Shown here: positions 1-6,651 of the stretch, piece after piece
Position numbering within the stretch: the first letter of the stretch is position 1
Layout of the letters: every line of letters begins with the position of its first letter
NCBI GenBank assembly: GCA_047971925.1
Contig: JBKEAC010000122.1
Location: forward strand, 1-22,978
DNA length: 22,978 nucleotides
From: JBKEDC01 sp047971925
GTDB lineage: Bacteria > Bacteroidota > Bacteroidia > Bacteroidales > Prolixibacteraceae
Direction of reading: 5' to 3'
Notes under the pieces: model-generated
Seen by the model: only the letters and a program-made list of their open reading frames with translations
The model's database searches: none
What the model was told of the DNA's origin: nothing
Translations under genes and position numbers: made by a program

Positions 1-340
1 AATTGGACATTGCAATTTTGGTGTAAATTGCTATCTGCAGATTACATTTTTGACGAAAAACACCTACAAACTTTTCGGCATGCGAAAAAAAAATCAAATT
101 TTATTGTATTGATTTTCTGTTGGTTGAAAATTATTTTTCATTTTTCTTCCTTTTTTTTGCTCGAAAAGTGTAAAAATTTGCTCGAAAGTATATGTATGTA
201 AGTGAAAGCTGGTCGGATTTAATTGATCGTCTTTCTTGTTTTTATTTTTTCGCTCAGATGAAAATCAGTTGAGTTAACACTTTTAAAATTTAACATGATA
301 ACAGTTATTTGTAAAATGACAAAAATTGCAATGTCCAATT
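1..340. repeat. Segment bounded by a perfect 19-bp inverted repeat
   Basis: Bases 1-19 (AATTGGACATTGCAATTTT) are the exact reverse complement of bases 322-340. The left arm begins at the first base of the window, so the repeat may be longer than seen. The enclosed 300 bases are AT-rich with no plausible gene. The layout resembles a small non-autonomous element (MITE-like) or a large stem. No target-site duplication can be tested because the left flank is missing. Confidence 0.5.
150..265 (-). repeat. Dispersed repeat family 2, copy 1
   Basis: Read on the minus strand, this stretch matches 20880-21000 on the plus strand. The longest identical block is ACATATACTTTCGAGCAA (minus strand of 178-195; plus strand 20946-20963). 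Upstream of it both copies carry TCCGACC preceded by a closely similar ACGATC-ATTAAA block and an A-rich tract. Edges are approximate. No reading frame is conserved between the copies. Function unknown. Confidence 0.5.
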
Positions 341-345
341 AGCAA

Positions 346-513
346 GAAAAAATTTTTTCAGACGAAAAACAAAACGGGAATGGAGGTGAAAAAATTTTTT
401 CAGACGAAAAACAAAATGGGAATGGATGTGAAAAAATTTTTTCAAACGAAAAACAAAACGGGAATGGACGTGAAAATTTTTTTTCAGACACATTTTGCAA
501 ATCCGATGGACAT
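346..513 (+). repeat. 42-bp tandem repeat, three full units and one degenerate unit
   Basis: Units begin at 346, 388, 430 and 472, exactly 42 bp apart. Each of the first three opens with the perfect palindrome GAAAAAATTTTTTC, followed by an A-rich block and GGGAATGGA. The fourth unit diverges after about 16 bases. As 42 is a multiple of three, frames without a stop stay open: plus-strand frame 326-538 would encode four copies of a 14-residue unit (KKFFQTKNKTGMDV), and the opposite strand is also open. I do not call a gene, because no homologue is recognised and an in-frame repeat explains the openness. There are no spacers, so it is not a CRISPR array. Confidence 0.75.
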
Positions 514-615
514 AAAAAAAACGTACCTATATATATAATGTATCGCAAATGTTCGAATGAATTTTTCTGAATGGCAAATCCGAACACAATCACGCGGAGA
601 TTGGTTCGGGGTTAT

Positions 616-714
616 GGGCGATGCCCCTTGTTGAAGGGTTGGTTTGCATTCATAGTGCGATGCACTTTCCATTCATAGTGCGATGCACTATGCTGCTTTC
701 TTAAAGTCCTTCGG
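616..714 (+). repeat. Cluster of short perfect palindromes
   Basis: Several hairpins follow one another: GGGC-GAT-GCCC (616-626); CCCTT-GTTG-AAGGG (625-638), which shares its first bases with the previous one; a 23-bp direct repeat (648-666 and 671-689) whose core is AGTGC-GAT-GCACT, with the second copy extending to CATAGTGC-GAT-GCACTATG; and AAGTCC-TTC-GGACTT near 704-718. Two hairpins share the centre GCGATGC with different but self-complementary flanks. The cluster lies just ahead of dispersed repeat copy A, as a similar cluster does ahead of copy B. Confidence 0.6.
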
Positions 715-731
715 ACTTGCTTGCATGCTAA

Positions 732-874
732 GGTTTGCAAATGTTTCGAGTGACTTACCGTTAGGTGAGTGAGGGATTGCAGTGGAAATCCTTTTGCTGA
801 GGAACGAAGCAAAAGATTGAAACGGAAAGCCCGACGGCAGGGCGATGGAATGCGGTGGGGAGGAATGCCGGCAC
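732..874 (+). repeat. Structured dispersed repeat family 1, copy A
   Basis: Matches 21236-21395 (plus) and 22504-22627 (minus). Shared blocks in order are a GGTTTG-AAATGTTTCGA head, TTACCGTTAGGTG, GAGGGATTGCAGTGGAAATCC, a variable hairpin, AAGCCCGACGGCAGGGC and GGGGAGGAATGCCGGCAC. Likely stems are GGATT/AATCC around the first GATTGC motif, the central hairpin (791-798 with 808-815, arms CTTTTGCT/AGCAAAAG) and GCCC-GACGGCA-GGGC. It ends about 170 bases before the E1 gene. It could be a mobile palindromic repeat or a structured RNA. Frames through it give similar spurious peptides in every copy. Confidence 0.75.
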
Positions 875-969
875 TCCCAAACAAAATGAAGATGAAATTG
901 TTATAAAGAAATTCAACCATTAATAAGCATAAATACATATTGCTTTTTGCATCATATGTTGCACAAACA

Positions 970-1005
970 TTTGCTTATTTATAGCGGTTGTTACATATAT
1001 TTTTG
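970..1005 (+). promoter_or_regulatory. Possible E1 promoter
   Basis: TATTTTTG (998-1005) fits the Bacteroidota -7 pattern TAnnTTTG, and TTTG (970-973) could be the -33 element. The spacing of 24 bases is on the long side. The predicted transcript would begin about 30 bases before the start codon at 1042. Confidence 0.3.
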
Positions 1006-1041
1006 TCAATTTTGCAGCCAAATAAAAAGAAATAAGCTAAA

Positions 1042-3462
1042 ATGAGTAATTCAAAAAAAATCCCTTCAACCGAACGACTAGACTTTAATTCTTCTGAAAT
1101 ATTAAACGACTACTACTTGGTAAATGTTAGCCGCCAACTTAGTCAACTAGGTAGGCGAGAAGTGCACAATGGACGTGCGCAATTTGGGATTTTTGGCGAT
1201 GGGAAGGAACTTGTGCAGCTTGTTTATGCGAAATTTTTTAAAAAAGGCGACTGGCGATCGGGTTATTATCGTGATCAAACATTCATGCTTTCGTTAGGAT
1301 TACTGCGCCCTGAGGAATTTTTCTCTATGATTTATGGCGACACCGATGTTGAATATAACCCTTCGACAGGGGGAAGAAACTTCAATAACCATTTTTCGAC
1401 AAGCAATGTTGATGAATCGGGTCGGATAAAAAATCTGATGGAGCAATATAATTCAGCGTCGGACATTTCGCCCACGGCAGGGCAAATTCCTCGCTTACTC
1501 GGATTGGCACAAGCCTCGAAGATCATTCGTGAGCAACCCGAACTAAAACAATATCTTAATAATAATGTTGACGGACATGAGGTTGCTTTTGGAGCAATTG
1601 GCGATGCAAGCACCTCGGAAGGTATGTTTTATGAAACTATTAATGCTGCAGGAGTGCTGCAAGTGCCCATTGCCTTATGTGTGTATGATGATGGCTATGG
1701 AATTAGTGTTCCTAAGGCACTGCAAACCACAAAGTCGAGCATTTCGGAAGTCCTTTCGGGATTCAGTAAAAAAGAAGGAACCAATGGTTGGCATATTTTT
1801 AAATGTCGCGGGTGGGATTATGCAGAAATGATGACAACACTCGAAAAAGGGATTGCCTTGTGCCGTGAAAAGCAAGAGCCGGTTCTCTTTCATGTTGATG
1901 AAATTACACAACCATTTGGACATTCTACATCGGGTTCGCACGAACGATATAAAAGTAAAGAACGATTAGATTGGGAGCAAGAATATGATTGCATTGTTCA
2001 GTTTCGAAAATATCTTCTTGAAACAGGCGAGGCTAATGAAGAACTACTGCAAAAAATTGAAAAAGCAGCTGCTCAACGTGCCAAACAAGCACGCGATAAT
2101 GCTTGGAATCACTATGTTGATAGCTACAAGAAACACTCCGACAGCTTAAATGAGTTGGTTGAGCAATTCAAAAGAAACACAGCGCATCCCCTTGATTTAA
2201 GTGCCGAATGGAGTGAAGTAAAAGCAAAACTATTCCCCACACGACGCGCATTATATGGTTTAGCACGAAAACTCTATTTTAGTTCACACCTCATTTCAGC
2301 ACTTGAAAAAGAACGAGAAGCACTTGCACACTGGATTAGTGAGTTTGAAGCAGAAAGCAAACAGCGATACAACGGACAGCTATACCGGGAGGGGAATGAT
2401 TCAACCCTTCGGGTGAAAGAAATTCCTGCTAGCTATGATGATGAGGCTGAATGGGTAACAGGTTCGAGCATTATCAGTAGTAACTTTCACAAACTATTTG
2501 AGCAGTATCCAAATGCTGTTACTTTCGGCGAGGACACCGGCTTTATGGGCGATGTGAATCAAGGAACGAAAGGACTTCAAGAAGCCTTTGGCATTCACCG
2601 TGTGAGCGATACTGGTATTCGAGAAACAACTATCATCGGACAAGGTATTGGTTTAGCATTGCGAGGATTTCGTCCCATTGCAGAGATACAATATTTAGAC
2701 TATATAAACTATGCCCTATCGCCCCTGAGCGATGATGTGGCTTCCTTGCAATATCGCACCATGGGCAAACAAGCTTGTCCGCTCATTGTGAGAACCCGAG
2801 GGCACCAATTACAAGGCATTTGGCATGCAGGTTCGCCCATGCAAATGCTCTTAGGAAGCATGCGTGGCATGTTTCTATGTGTTCCACGAAACATGACACA
2901 AGCTTCGGGGATGTATAACACGCTGATGAAAGGGCACGATGCTGCCATTGTGATAGAACCACTGAAGGGCTACAATGTGAAAGAACGTATGCCCAATAAC
3001 ATTGGAGAGCATTGCGTGCCGATGGGGGTTCCAGAAATATTGCGGGAAGGAAACGATATCACACTCGTTACTTACGGTTGGAATGTGAATCATGCCGAAA
3101 GAGCTGCAATGATTTTGCAAGAAAGAAAAGGAATCAGTGTGGAAATAATCGACATTCAAACCTTACTCCCCTTTGATGTGAATCGGGTGATACTCGAATC
3201 GGTTAAGAAGACAAACAAACTTGTGATACTCGATGAAGACGTACCTGGAGGAGCCAGCGCATACATTCTGCACAAAATACTTCAGGAGCAGGGGGCATTT
3301 AATTATCTAGACTCTCAACCAATTTGCATACATGCTGCGGAACATCGTCCATCGTATGGAGTTGATGGTGAATATTTCACGAAGCCCAATGTGTCGATAA
3401 TTGTAGAAGAAGTGTATCAGGTCATGCAAAGTGTTAATCGGAATAAATTTGCTAAATTATAG
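1042..3462 (+). CDS. 2-oxoacid dehydrogenase E1, alpha and beta fused in one chain
   Basis: A thiamine-diphosphate enzyme that decarboxylates a 2-oxoacid and passes the acyl group to the lipoyl arm of an E2 partner in the cytoplasm. The 806 residues contain both E1 subunits in order. The alpha part (about 60-330) has the cofactor motif GDASTSEG at 187-194 and YDDGYGIS at 215-222. A helical linker spans about 330-460. The beta part (about 465-800) has FGED near 495, the potassium-site-like segment RTRGHQLQGIWHAGSP, and a transketolase C-terminal domain containing DEDVPGG. Fused E1 chains are common in Bacteroidota. I cannot tell whether the substrate is a branched-chain 2-oxoacid or pyruvate. 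No E2 or E3 is adjacent, so the partner is encoded elsewhere. A lipoate-protein ligase lies in the same window but far away. Confidence 0.88.
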   Translation: MSNSKKIPSTERLDFNSSEILNDYYLVNVSRQLSQLGRREVHNGRAQFGIFGDGKELVQLVYAKFFKKGDWRSGYYRDQTFMLSLGLLRPEEFFSMIYGDTDVEYNPSTGGRNFNNHFSTSNVDESGRIKNLMEQYNSASDISPTAGQIPRLLGLAQASKIIREQPELKQYLNNNVDGHEVAFGAIGDASTSEGMFYETINAAGVLQVPIALCVYDDGYGISVPKALQTTKSSISEVLSGFSKKEGTNGWHIFKCRGWDYAEMMTTLEKGIALCREKQEPVLFHVDEITQPFGHSTSGSHERYKSKERLDWEQEYDCIVQFRKYLLETGEANEELLQKIEKAAAQRAKQARDNAWNHYVDSYKKHSDSLNELVEQFKRNTAHPLDLSAEWSEVKAKLFPTRRALYGLARKLYFSSHLISALEKEREALAHWISEFEAESKQRYNGQLYREGNDSTLRVKEIPASYDDEAEWVTGSSIISSNFHKLFEQYPNAVTFGEDTGFMGDVNQGTKGLQEAFGIHRVSDTGIRETTIIGQGIGLALRGFRPIAEIQYLDYINYALSPLSDDVASLQYRTMGKQACPLIVRTRGHQLQGIWHAGSPMQMLLGSMRGMFLCVPRNMTQASGMYNTLMKGHDAAIVIEPLKGYNVKERMPNNIGEHCVPMGVPEILREGNDITLVTYGWNVNHAERAAMILQERKGISVEIIDIQTLLPFDVNRVILESVKKTNKLVILDEDVPGGASAYILHKILQEQGAFNYLDSQPICIHAAEHRPSYGVDGEYFTKPNVSIIVEEVYQVMQSVNRNKFAKL

Positions 3463-3560
3463 TCGCTCATGAACAATATTTCTGTTTTTATGTTTTTCTT
3501 TCTATGATCAGCTATTGATATTGCCTGTGGCAACTTTACTGGGATAATAAACGCCAGATA

Positions 3561-3600
3561 AACTTCTGGGGCATGATTAAAAACCTCCTGAAGTTGTTTT
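3561..3600 (+). terminator. Possible weak terminator after E1
   Basis: AACTTC (3561-3566) pairs with GAAGTT (3590-3595). After one mismatch, GGGG (3568-3571) can pair with CCTC (3584-3587, one wobble). A short GTTTT tract follows. It lies about 100 bases past the E1 stop. The U-tract is short, so it may be only a stem-loop. Confidence 0.3.
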
Positions 3601-3675
3601 GCAAATTCAAATATTAATCATTTGTTAAAAAGAAGAAATAACAAAACAAAGAGTATCTAAAAAATATGTTTTTGT

Positions 3676-3705
3676 TTTGAATTAATAAAAAAATAAATAC
3701 ATTTG
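3676..3705 (+). promoter_or_regulatory. Promoter of rpsP-ompA, Bacteroidota type
   Basis: TTTG (3676-3679), 18 bases, then TACATTTG (3698-3705), a full match to TAnnTTTG. Transcription would start near 3710-3712, about 55 bases before the rpsP ATG. This is the best promoter match in the window and fits a highly expressed ribosomal gene. Confidence 0.6.
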
Positions 3706-3710
3706 CAGTA

Positions 3711-3729
3711 CGGAATGTTTTTTATTCCG
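3711..3729 (+). promoter_or_regulatory. Stem-loop at the predicted 5' end of the rpsP transcript
   Basis: CGGAAT (3711-3716), seven-base loop GTTTTTT, ATTCCG (3724-3729). The stem begins almost exactly at the predicted transcription start, so the mRNA would carry a hairpin at its very end. It may protect the transcript or be a contact site for feedback control; neither is shown. Confidence 0.4.
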
Positions 3730-3764
3730 AAATAAAATATATTAATCAACAAATATCAAGTTCA

Positions 3765-4310
3765 ATGCCAGCAAAAATCAGATTGCAGCGTCACGGACGC
3801 AAAAGGTATGCTTACTATCACATTGTGATAGCTGATAGCAGGGCACCACGCGATGGTCGTTTCATTGAAAGGATTGGTTCATACAATCCAAACACGAATC
3901 CAGCAACTGTCGAGTTAGATTTTGACAAAGCCCTAACATGGCTTCAAAATGGTGCACAACCAACCGACACAGTGAGAGCTATTCTTTCACACCAAGGAGT
4001 GTTATTCATGAAACACCTTTTAGGCGGTGTTGCAAAAGGAGCATTCACAGAAGAAGAAGCGAAAAAGCGTTTCGATGCTTGGGTAGTTAGCAAAGAATCA
4101 AAAATTCAAGCTAAGAAAGATGGTATCGTAAAAGATGCAGGTGTTAAAAAACAAGCAGCTCTTGCAGCAGAAGCTAAAGTAAACTCTAATCGTATCGATG
4201 CTATTGCTCAAAAGAAAGCAGAAGCAGCAGCGGCAGCAGTTGCAGTAGAGGCTCCAGCAGCAGAAGAGGCAGTTAGTGAAGAAACAACTAGCGAAGAAGG
4301 TGCTGAATAA
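3765..4310 (+). CDS. rpsP: 30S ribosomal protein S16
   Basis: Component of the small ribosomal subunit, involved in its assembly. Residues 1 to about 85 carry the S16 fold: the start MPAKIRLQRHGRKRYAYYHI, then ADSRAPRDGRFIERIGSYNP and the DKALTWLQNGAQPTDTVRAI segment. The chain is 181 residues, about twice the E. coli length, owing to a Lys/Ala-rich then Ala/Glu-rich acidic tail (about 100-181). An extended tail of this kind is usual in Bacteroidota S16. The OmpA-family gene starts 47 bases downstream with no terminator visible between them, so the two are probably co-transcribed from the promoter at 3676-3705. The usual partner rimM is not adjacent here. Confidence 0.97.
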   Translation: MPAKIRLQRHGRKRYAYYHIVIADSRAPRDGRFIERIGSYNPNTNPATVELDFDKALTWLQNGAQPTDTVRAILSHQGVLFMKHLLGGVAKGAFTEEEAKKRFDAWVVSKESKIQAKKDGIVKDAGVKKQAALAAEAKVNSNRIDAIAQKKAEAAAAAVAVEAPAAEEAVSEETTSEEGAE

Positions 4311-4357
4311 GCATTACTACATTTAAAATTTTAATTTGTAATAGATTTTTAATAATT

Positions 4358-5515
4358 ATGAAAAAATTATTTTTATTTGCAACAGCAGCGTTAATAAGCG
4401 CAAGCTCATTTGCACAACGTGACTACAACAAGTGGTCGATTGAAGGTGGAGTAGGTGTTAACAAACCATACAGAAACATGACTCCAGGTTATTATACAGA
4501 CGATGCTAACTTCTTCACAGGAGATATCGGCGTTCGTTACATGTGGAGCCAATATTTAGGAGCTAAAGTTGACTATGGTTATAACTCTTTCTCAGAAAAT
4601 GACAATAGTGCAGCTTTCGAATCTACATATTCACGCGTAGATCTTCAATTGGTTGCTAATGCTGGTAAAGTATTAAACTTCCAAGAATGGACTAAAACTA
4701 TTGGTTTGTTAGTTCATGGTGGTGGTGGCGTTGGTTTCCTTGGTTCTGACTTAATCGATGGAACTGATGGCAACGTTAATCTTTTGGCTGGTGCTACACT
4801 ACAATTCCGTTTGGCAAAAAGACTTGCTCTTAACCTAGACGGTACTGCTATTGCGCCTATCGCAAAAGTTGACAGAACTTACGATGCAGTTTCTCCAGTT
4901 AACCACAAAGGTCTTATCTTTAACGGTACTGTAGGTCTATCTGTTTACCTAGGTGGTCATGAAAAACATGCTGACTGGTATTTGAAAGATCAAGAAGATC
5001 TATCTGACATGCTAGAAAAATACAACGAACTTGCAGCAAAAATCGAAGAAGTACGTAACGATGCAGCAAAAGTTGCTGACTTAGCTGCTGCTCAAGACGG
5101 TTTGAAAAAAGTTGCTAGCGATGTTGAAGCATTGAAAAATCAAAAACAAACAGCTGACTACAATGAGTTCGTAAAACAACTTAGCGCTCAAGGTTTTGTT
5201 TCTGCTTTCTTTAGCTATGATAGCTCAAAAGTTAATGCTGCTTCTATCAGCAACATCAACTTCTTGAAAACTTACTTGGAAAACAACCCAAGTGCAACAG
5301 TTGAAATTCAAGGTTATGCTGACGAAATGGGTGCTGCTAATTACAACCAAAAACTTTCTGAGAGACGTGCAGAGGCTGCTGCTAAATTGCTAGTTGAAGC
5401 TGGTATCGCTCAATCTCGTATTACAACAGTTGGTAAAGGTGTTGACGCTAGCGTTGATAAAAACTCATCAAACGCTCGCCAATTGGCACGTAGAGCTTCA
5501 TTCGTTATCAAATAA
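4358..5515 (+). CDS. OmpA-family outer-membrane protein
   Basis: Predicted abundant outer-membrane protein linking the membrane to peptidoglycan. A signal peptide of about 19 residues (MKKLFLFATAALISASSFA, cut before Q) is followed by an eight-strand-type beta barrel (about 20-205) rich in alternating aromatic and small residues. A charged helical linker (about 210-265) and a C-terminal OmpA domain (about 270-385) come next. The OmpA domain shows VEIQGYADEMG and NYNQKLSERRAEAAAKLL, which match the Asp and Arg peptidoglycan-contacting region. Length 385 is normal. The ATG at 4358 is fixed by the signal peptide. It follows rpsP closely and ends before a strong terminator at 5564-5592, suggesting an rpsP-ompA unit. 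Which OmpA paralogue this is cannot be told. Confidence 0.92.
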   Translation: MKKLFLFATAALISASSFAQRDYNKWSIEGGVGVNKPYRNMTPGYYTDDANFFTGDIGVRYMWSQYLGAKVDYGYNSFSENDNSAAFESTYSRVDLQLVANAGKVLNFQEWTKTIGLLVHGGGGVGFLGSDLIDGTDGNVNLLAGATLQFRLAKRLALNLDGTAIAPIAKVDRTYDAVSPVNHKGLIFNGTVGLSVYLGGHEKHADWYLKDQEDLSDMLEKYNELAAKIEEVRNDAAKVADLAAAQDGLKKVASDVEALKNQKQTADYNEFVKQLSAQGFVSAFFSYDSSKVNAASISNINFLKTYLENNPSATVEIQGYADEMGAANYNQKLSERRAEAAAKLLVEAGIAQSRITTVGKGVDASVDKNSSNARQLARRASFVIK

Positions 5516-5563
5516 TTTGATAAACTCAATGATTTAACGCAACAAGCTTGTTGCAAACAATAT

Positions 5564-5592
5564 AAAAGGCTACCTTCGGGTGGCCTTTTTTT
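5564..5592 (+). terminator. Strong intrinsic terminator with a UUCG loop
   Basis: AAAAGGCTACC (5564-5574) pairs fully with GGTGGCCTTTT (5579-5589, one G-U), closing on a TTCG tetraloop. The right arm runs into seven T residues. It sits about 50 bases past the OmpA stop and closes the rpsP-ompA unit. A GTG at 5580 that could extend the next gene lies inside this stem, which argues against that start. Confidence 0.9.
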
Positions 5593-5627
5593 ATTTATTT
5601 GTTGTTATTCCAAAAAAAAACCTCATC

Positions 5628-6632
5628 ATGATGCAACTCATCGAATGTGTTCCTAACTTCAGTGAAGGGAGAAATGTTGATATTATTAATCAGATTGCCG
5701 AATCTATCCGCTCGGTAGCACGTGTTAAGCTTCTTCACGTTGATATTGGCTACGATGCCAATAGAACTGTCATGACATTTGCTGGCGAGGCTCAAGGGGT
5801 TTGTGAAGCGGCTTTTCGTGCGATTAAAAAGGCCTCTGAATTAATCGATATGCAAAATCACCATGGCGAACATCCTCGAATTGGGGCAACTGATGTTTGT
5901 CCGCTCATTCCAATTTCAGGAATTAGCATGGATGATGTTGTGAAATTATCTCATCAACTTGCGGCAAGAGTATCGAGGGAATTAAAAATTCCTGTCTATT
6001 GTTACGAAAAATCGGCACTAGCACCACACAAGCAAAATTTAGCCGATTGCAGAAAGGGGGAATATGAGTTTCTTTCTCAGAAGCTGTTGCAAGCCGATTG
6101 GCAAGCCGATTTTGGTAGTAGTTGCTTGAATCTGCGCAGTGGTTTGTCAATCATTGGGGCACGCGAGATTCTTATAGCCTATAATGCTACATTAAACACT
6201 GAAGATGTTACAATTGCTAAAGGCATTGCTCAGCGCATAAGAAGTCGTGGATTTTTCGATAAAGAGAAGCAAAAGCAAGTTAATGGGTTGGCAGAGTTGA
6301 AAGCCATCGGATGGCACATGCCAGAATATCATGCAGCACAAGTTTCCATGAACCTAACTAATTATCAAGAGACAGGAATGCATACGGTGGTCGAGGAAAT
6401 CAATTGCCAGTGTCCAAAAGGTTATTCAATTGTTGGCACGGAGCTCATCGGTTTAGTTCCATTAAAGGCACTTCTCGATGCTGGTCGTTATTATGCTCAA
6501 CTTGAAACTAAAACCGATTTGCGGGAGTCTGACCTTATTGCACTAGCTGTGCGGGAACTTTCTCTTGACTTCCATGGAGAATTCAATCCACAAGAGCGCA
6601 TCATTGAATATGCACTCGGTACTATTCAATGA
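5628..6632 (+). CDS. ftcD: Glutamate formimidoyltransferase (single domain)
   Basis: Transfers the formimino group of N-formimino-L-glutamate, the product of histidine breakdown, to tetrahydrofolate in the cytoplasm. The start MMQLIECVPNFSEGRN is the family's N-terminal signature. Further family blocks are HVDIGYDANRTVMTF, NHHGEHPRIGATDVCPLIP with the likely catalytic His, and IIGAREILIAYNATLNTED. At about 334 residues only the transferase domain is present; the cyclodeaminase domain of the mammalian bifunctional enzyme is absent, as is usual in bacteria. I chose 5628 (5631 is equally possible) because an earlier GTG at 5580 lies in the terminator stem and adds residues outside the family. 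No other histidine-utilisation genes are adjacent. It converges on the HD phosphodiesterase gene with a 19-base gap. Confidence 0.93.
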   Translation: MMQLIECVPNFSEGRNVDIINQIAESIRSVARVKLLHVDIGYDANRTVMTFAGEAQGVCEAAFRAIKKASELIDMQNHHGEHPRIGATDVCPLIPISGISMDDVVKLSHQLAARVSRELKIPVYCYEKSALAPHKQNLADCRKGEYEFLSQKLLQADWQADFGSSCLNLRSGLSIIGAREILIAYNATLNTEDVTIAKGIAQRIRSRGFFDKEKQKQVNGLAELKAIGWHMPEYHAAQVSMNLTNYQETGMHTVVEEINCQCPKGYSIVGTELIGLVPLKALLDAGRYYAQLETKTDLRESDLIALAVRELSLDFHGEFNPQERIIEYALGTIQ

Positions 6633-6651
6633 TTTGCACTATTCGCTTGTT

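Larger units (their letters stand above)
1..1041. other. Repeat-rich noncoding stretch
   Basis: I see no convincing protein or RNA gene in this kilobase. Short open frames exist on both strands, but they run through repeats and low-complexity AT tracts and resemble no protein family I know. Visible structure, left to right: an inverted-repeat-bounded segment (1-340), a 42-bp tandem repeat (346-513), small palindromes (616-714), one copy of a structured dispersed repeat (732-874) and the leader of the E1 gene. Confidence 0.7.

Noticed and set aside
346..513. CRISPR-like array
   Set aside because: Units abut at exactly 42 bp with no unique spacers, and no cas gene is present in the window.
612..938. 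Minus-strand frames through the three structured repeats (612-938, 21119-21400) and plus-strand frame 22232-22666 encode similar peptides containing GFPLQS
   Set aside because: The similarity is the translated repeat itself. The frames begin and end in unrelated sequence, and the conserved features are base-paired stems, so I treat them as artefacts and not as a protein family.
5580..5627. Upstream GTG start for ftcD giving 350 residues
   Set aside because: The GTG and following codons lie in the terminator stem and T-run after the OmpA gene, and the extra residues do not belong to the family N-terminus.
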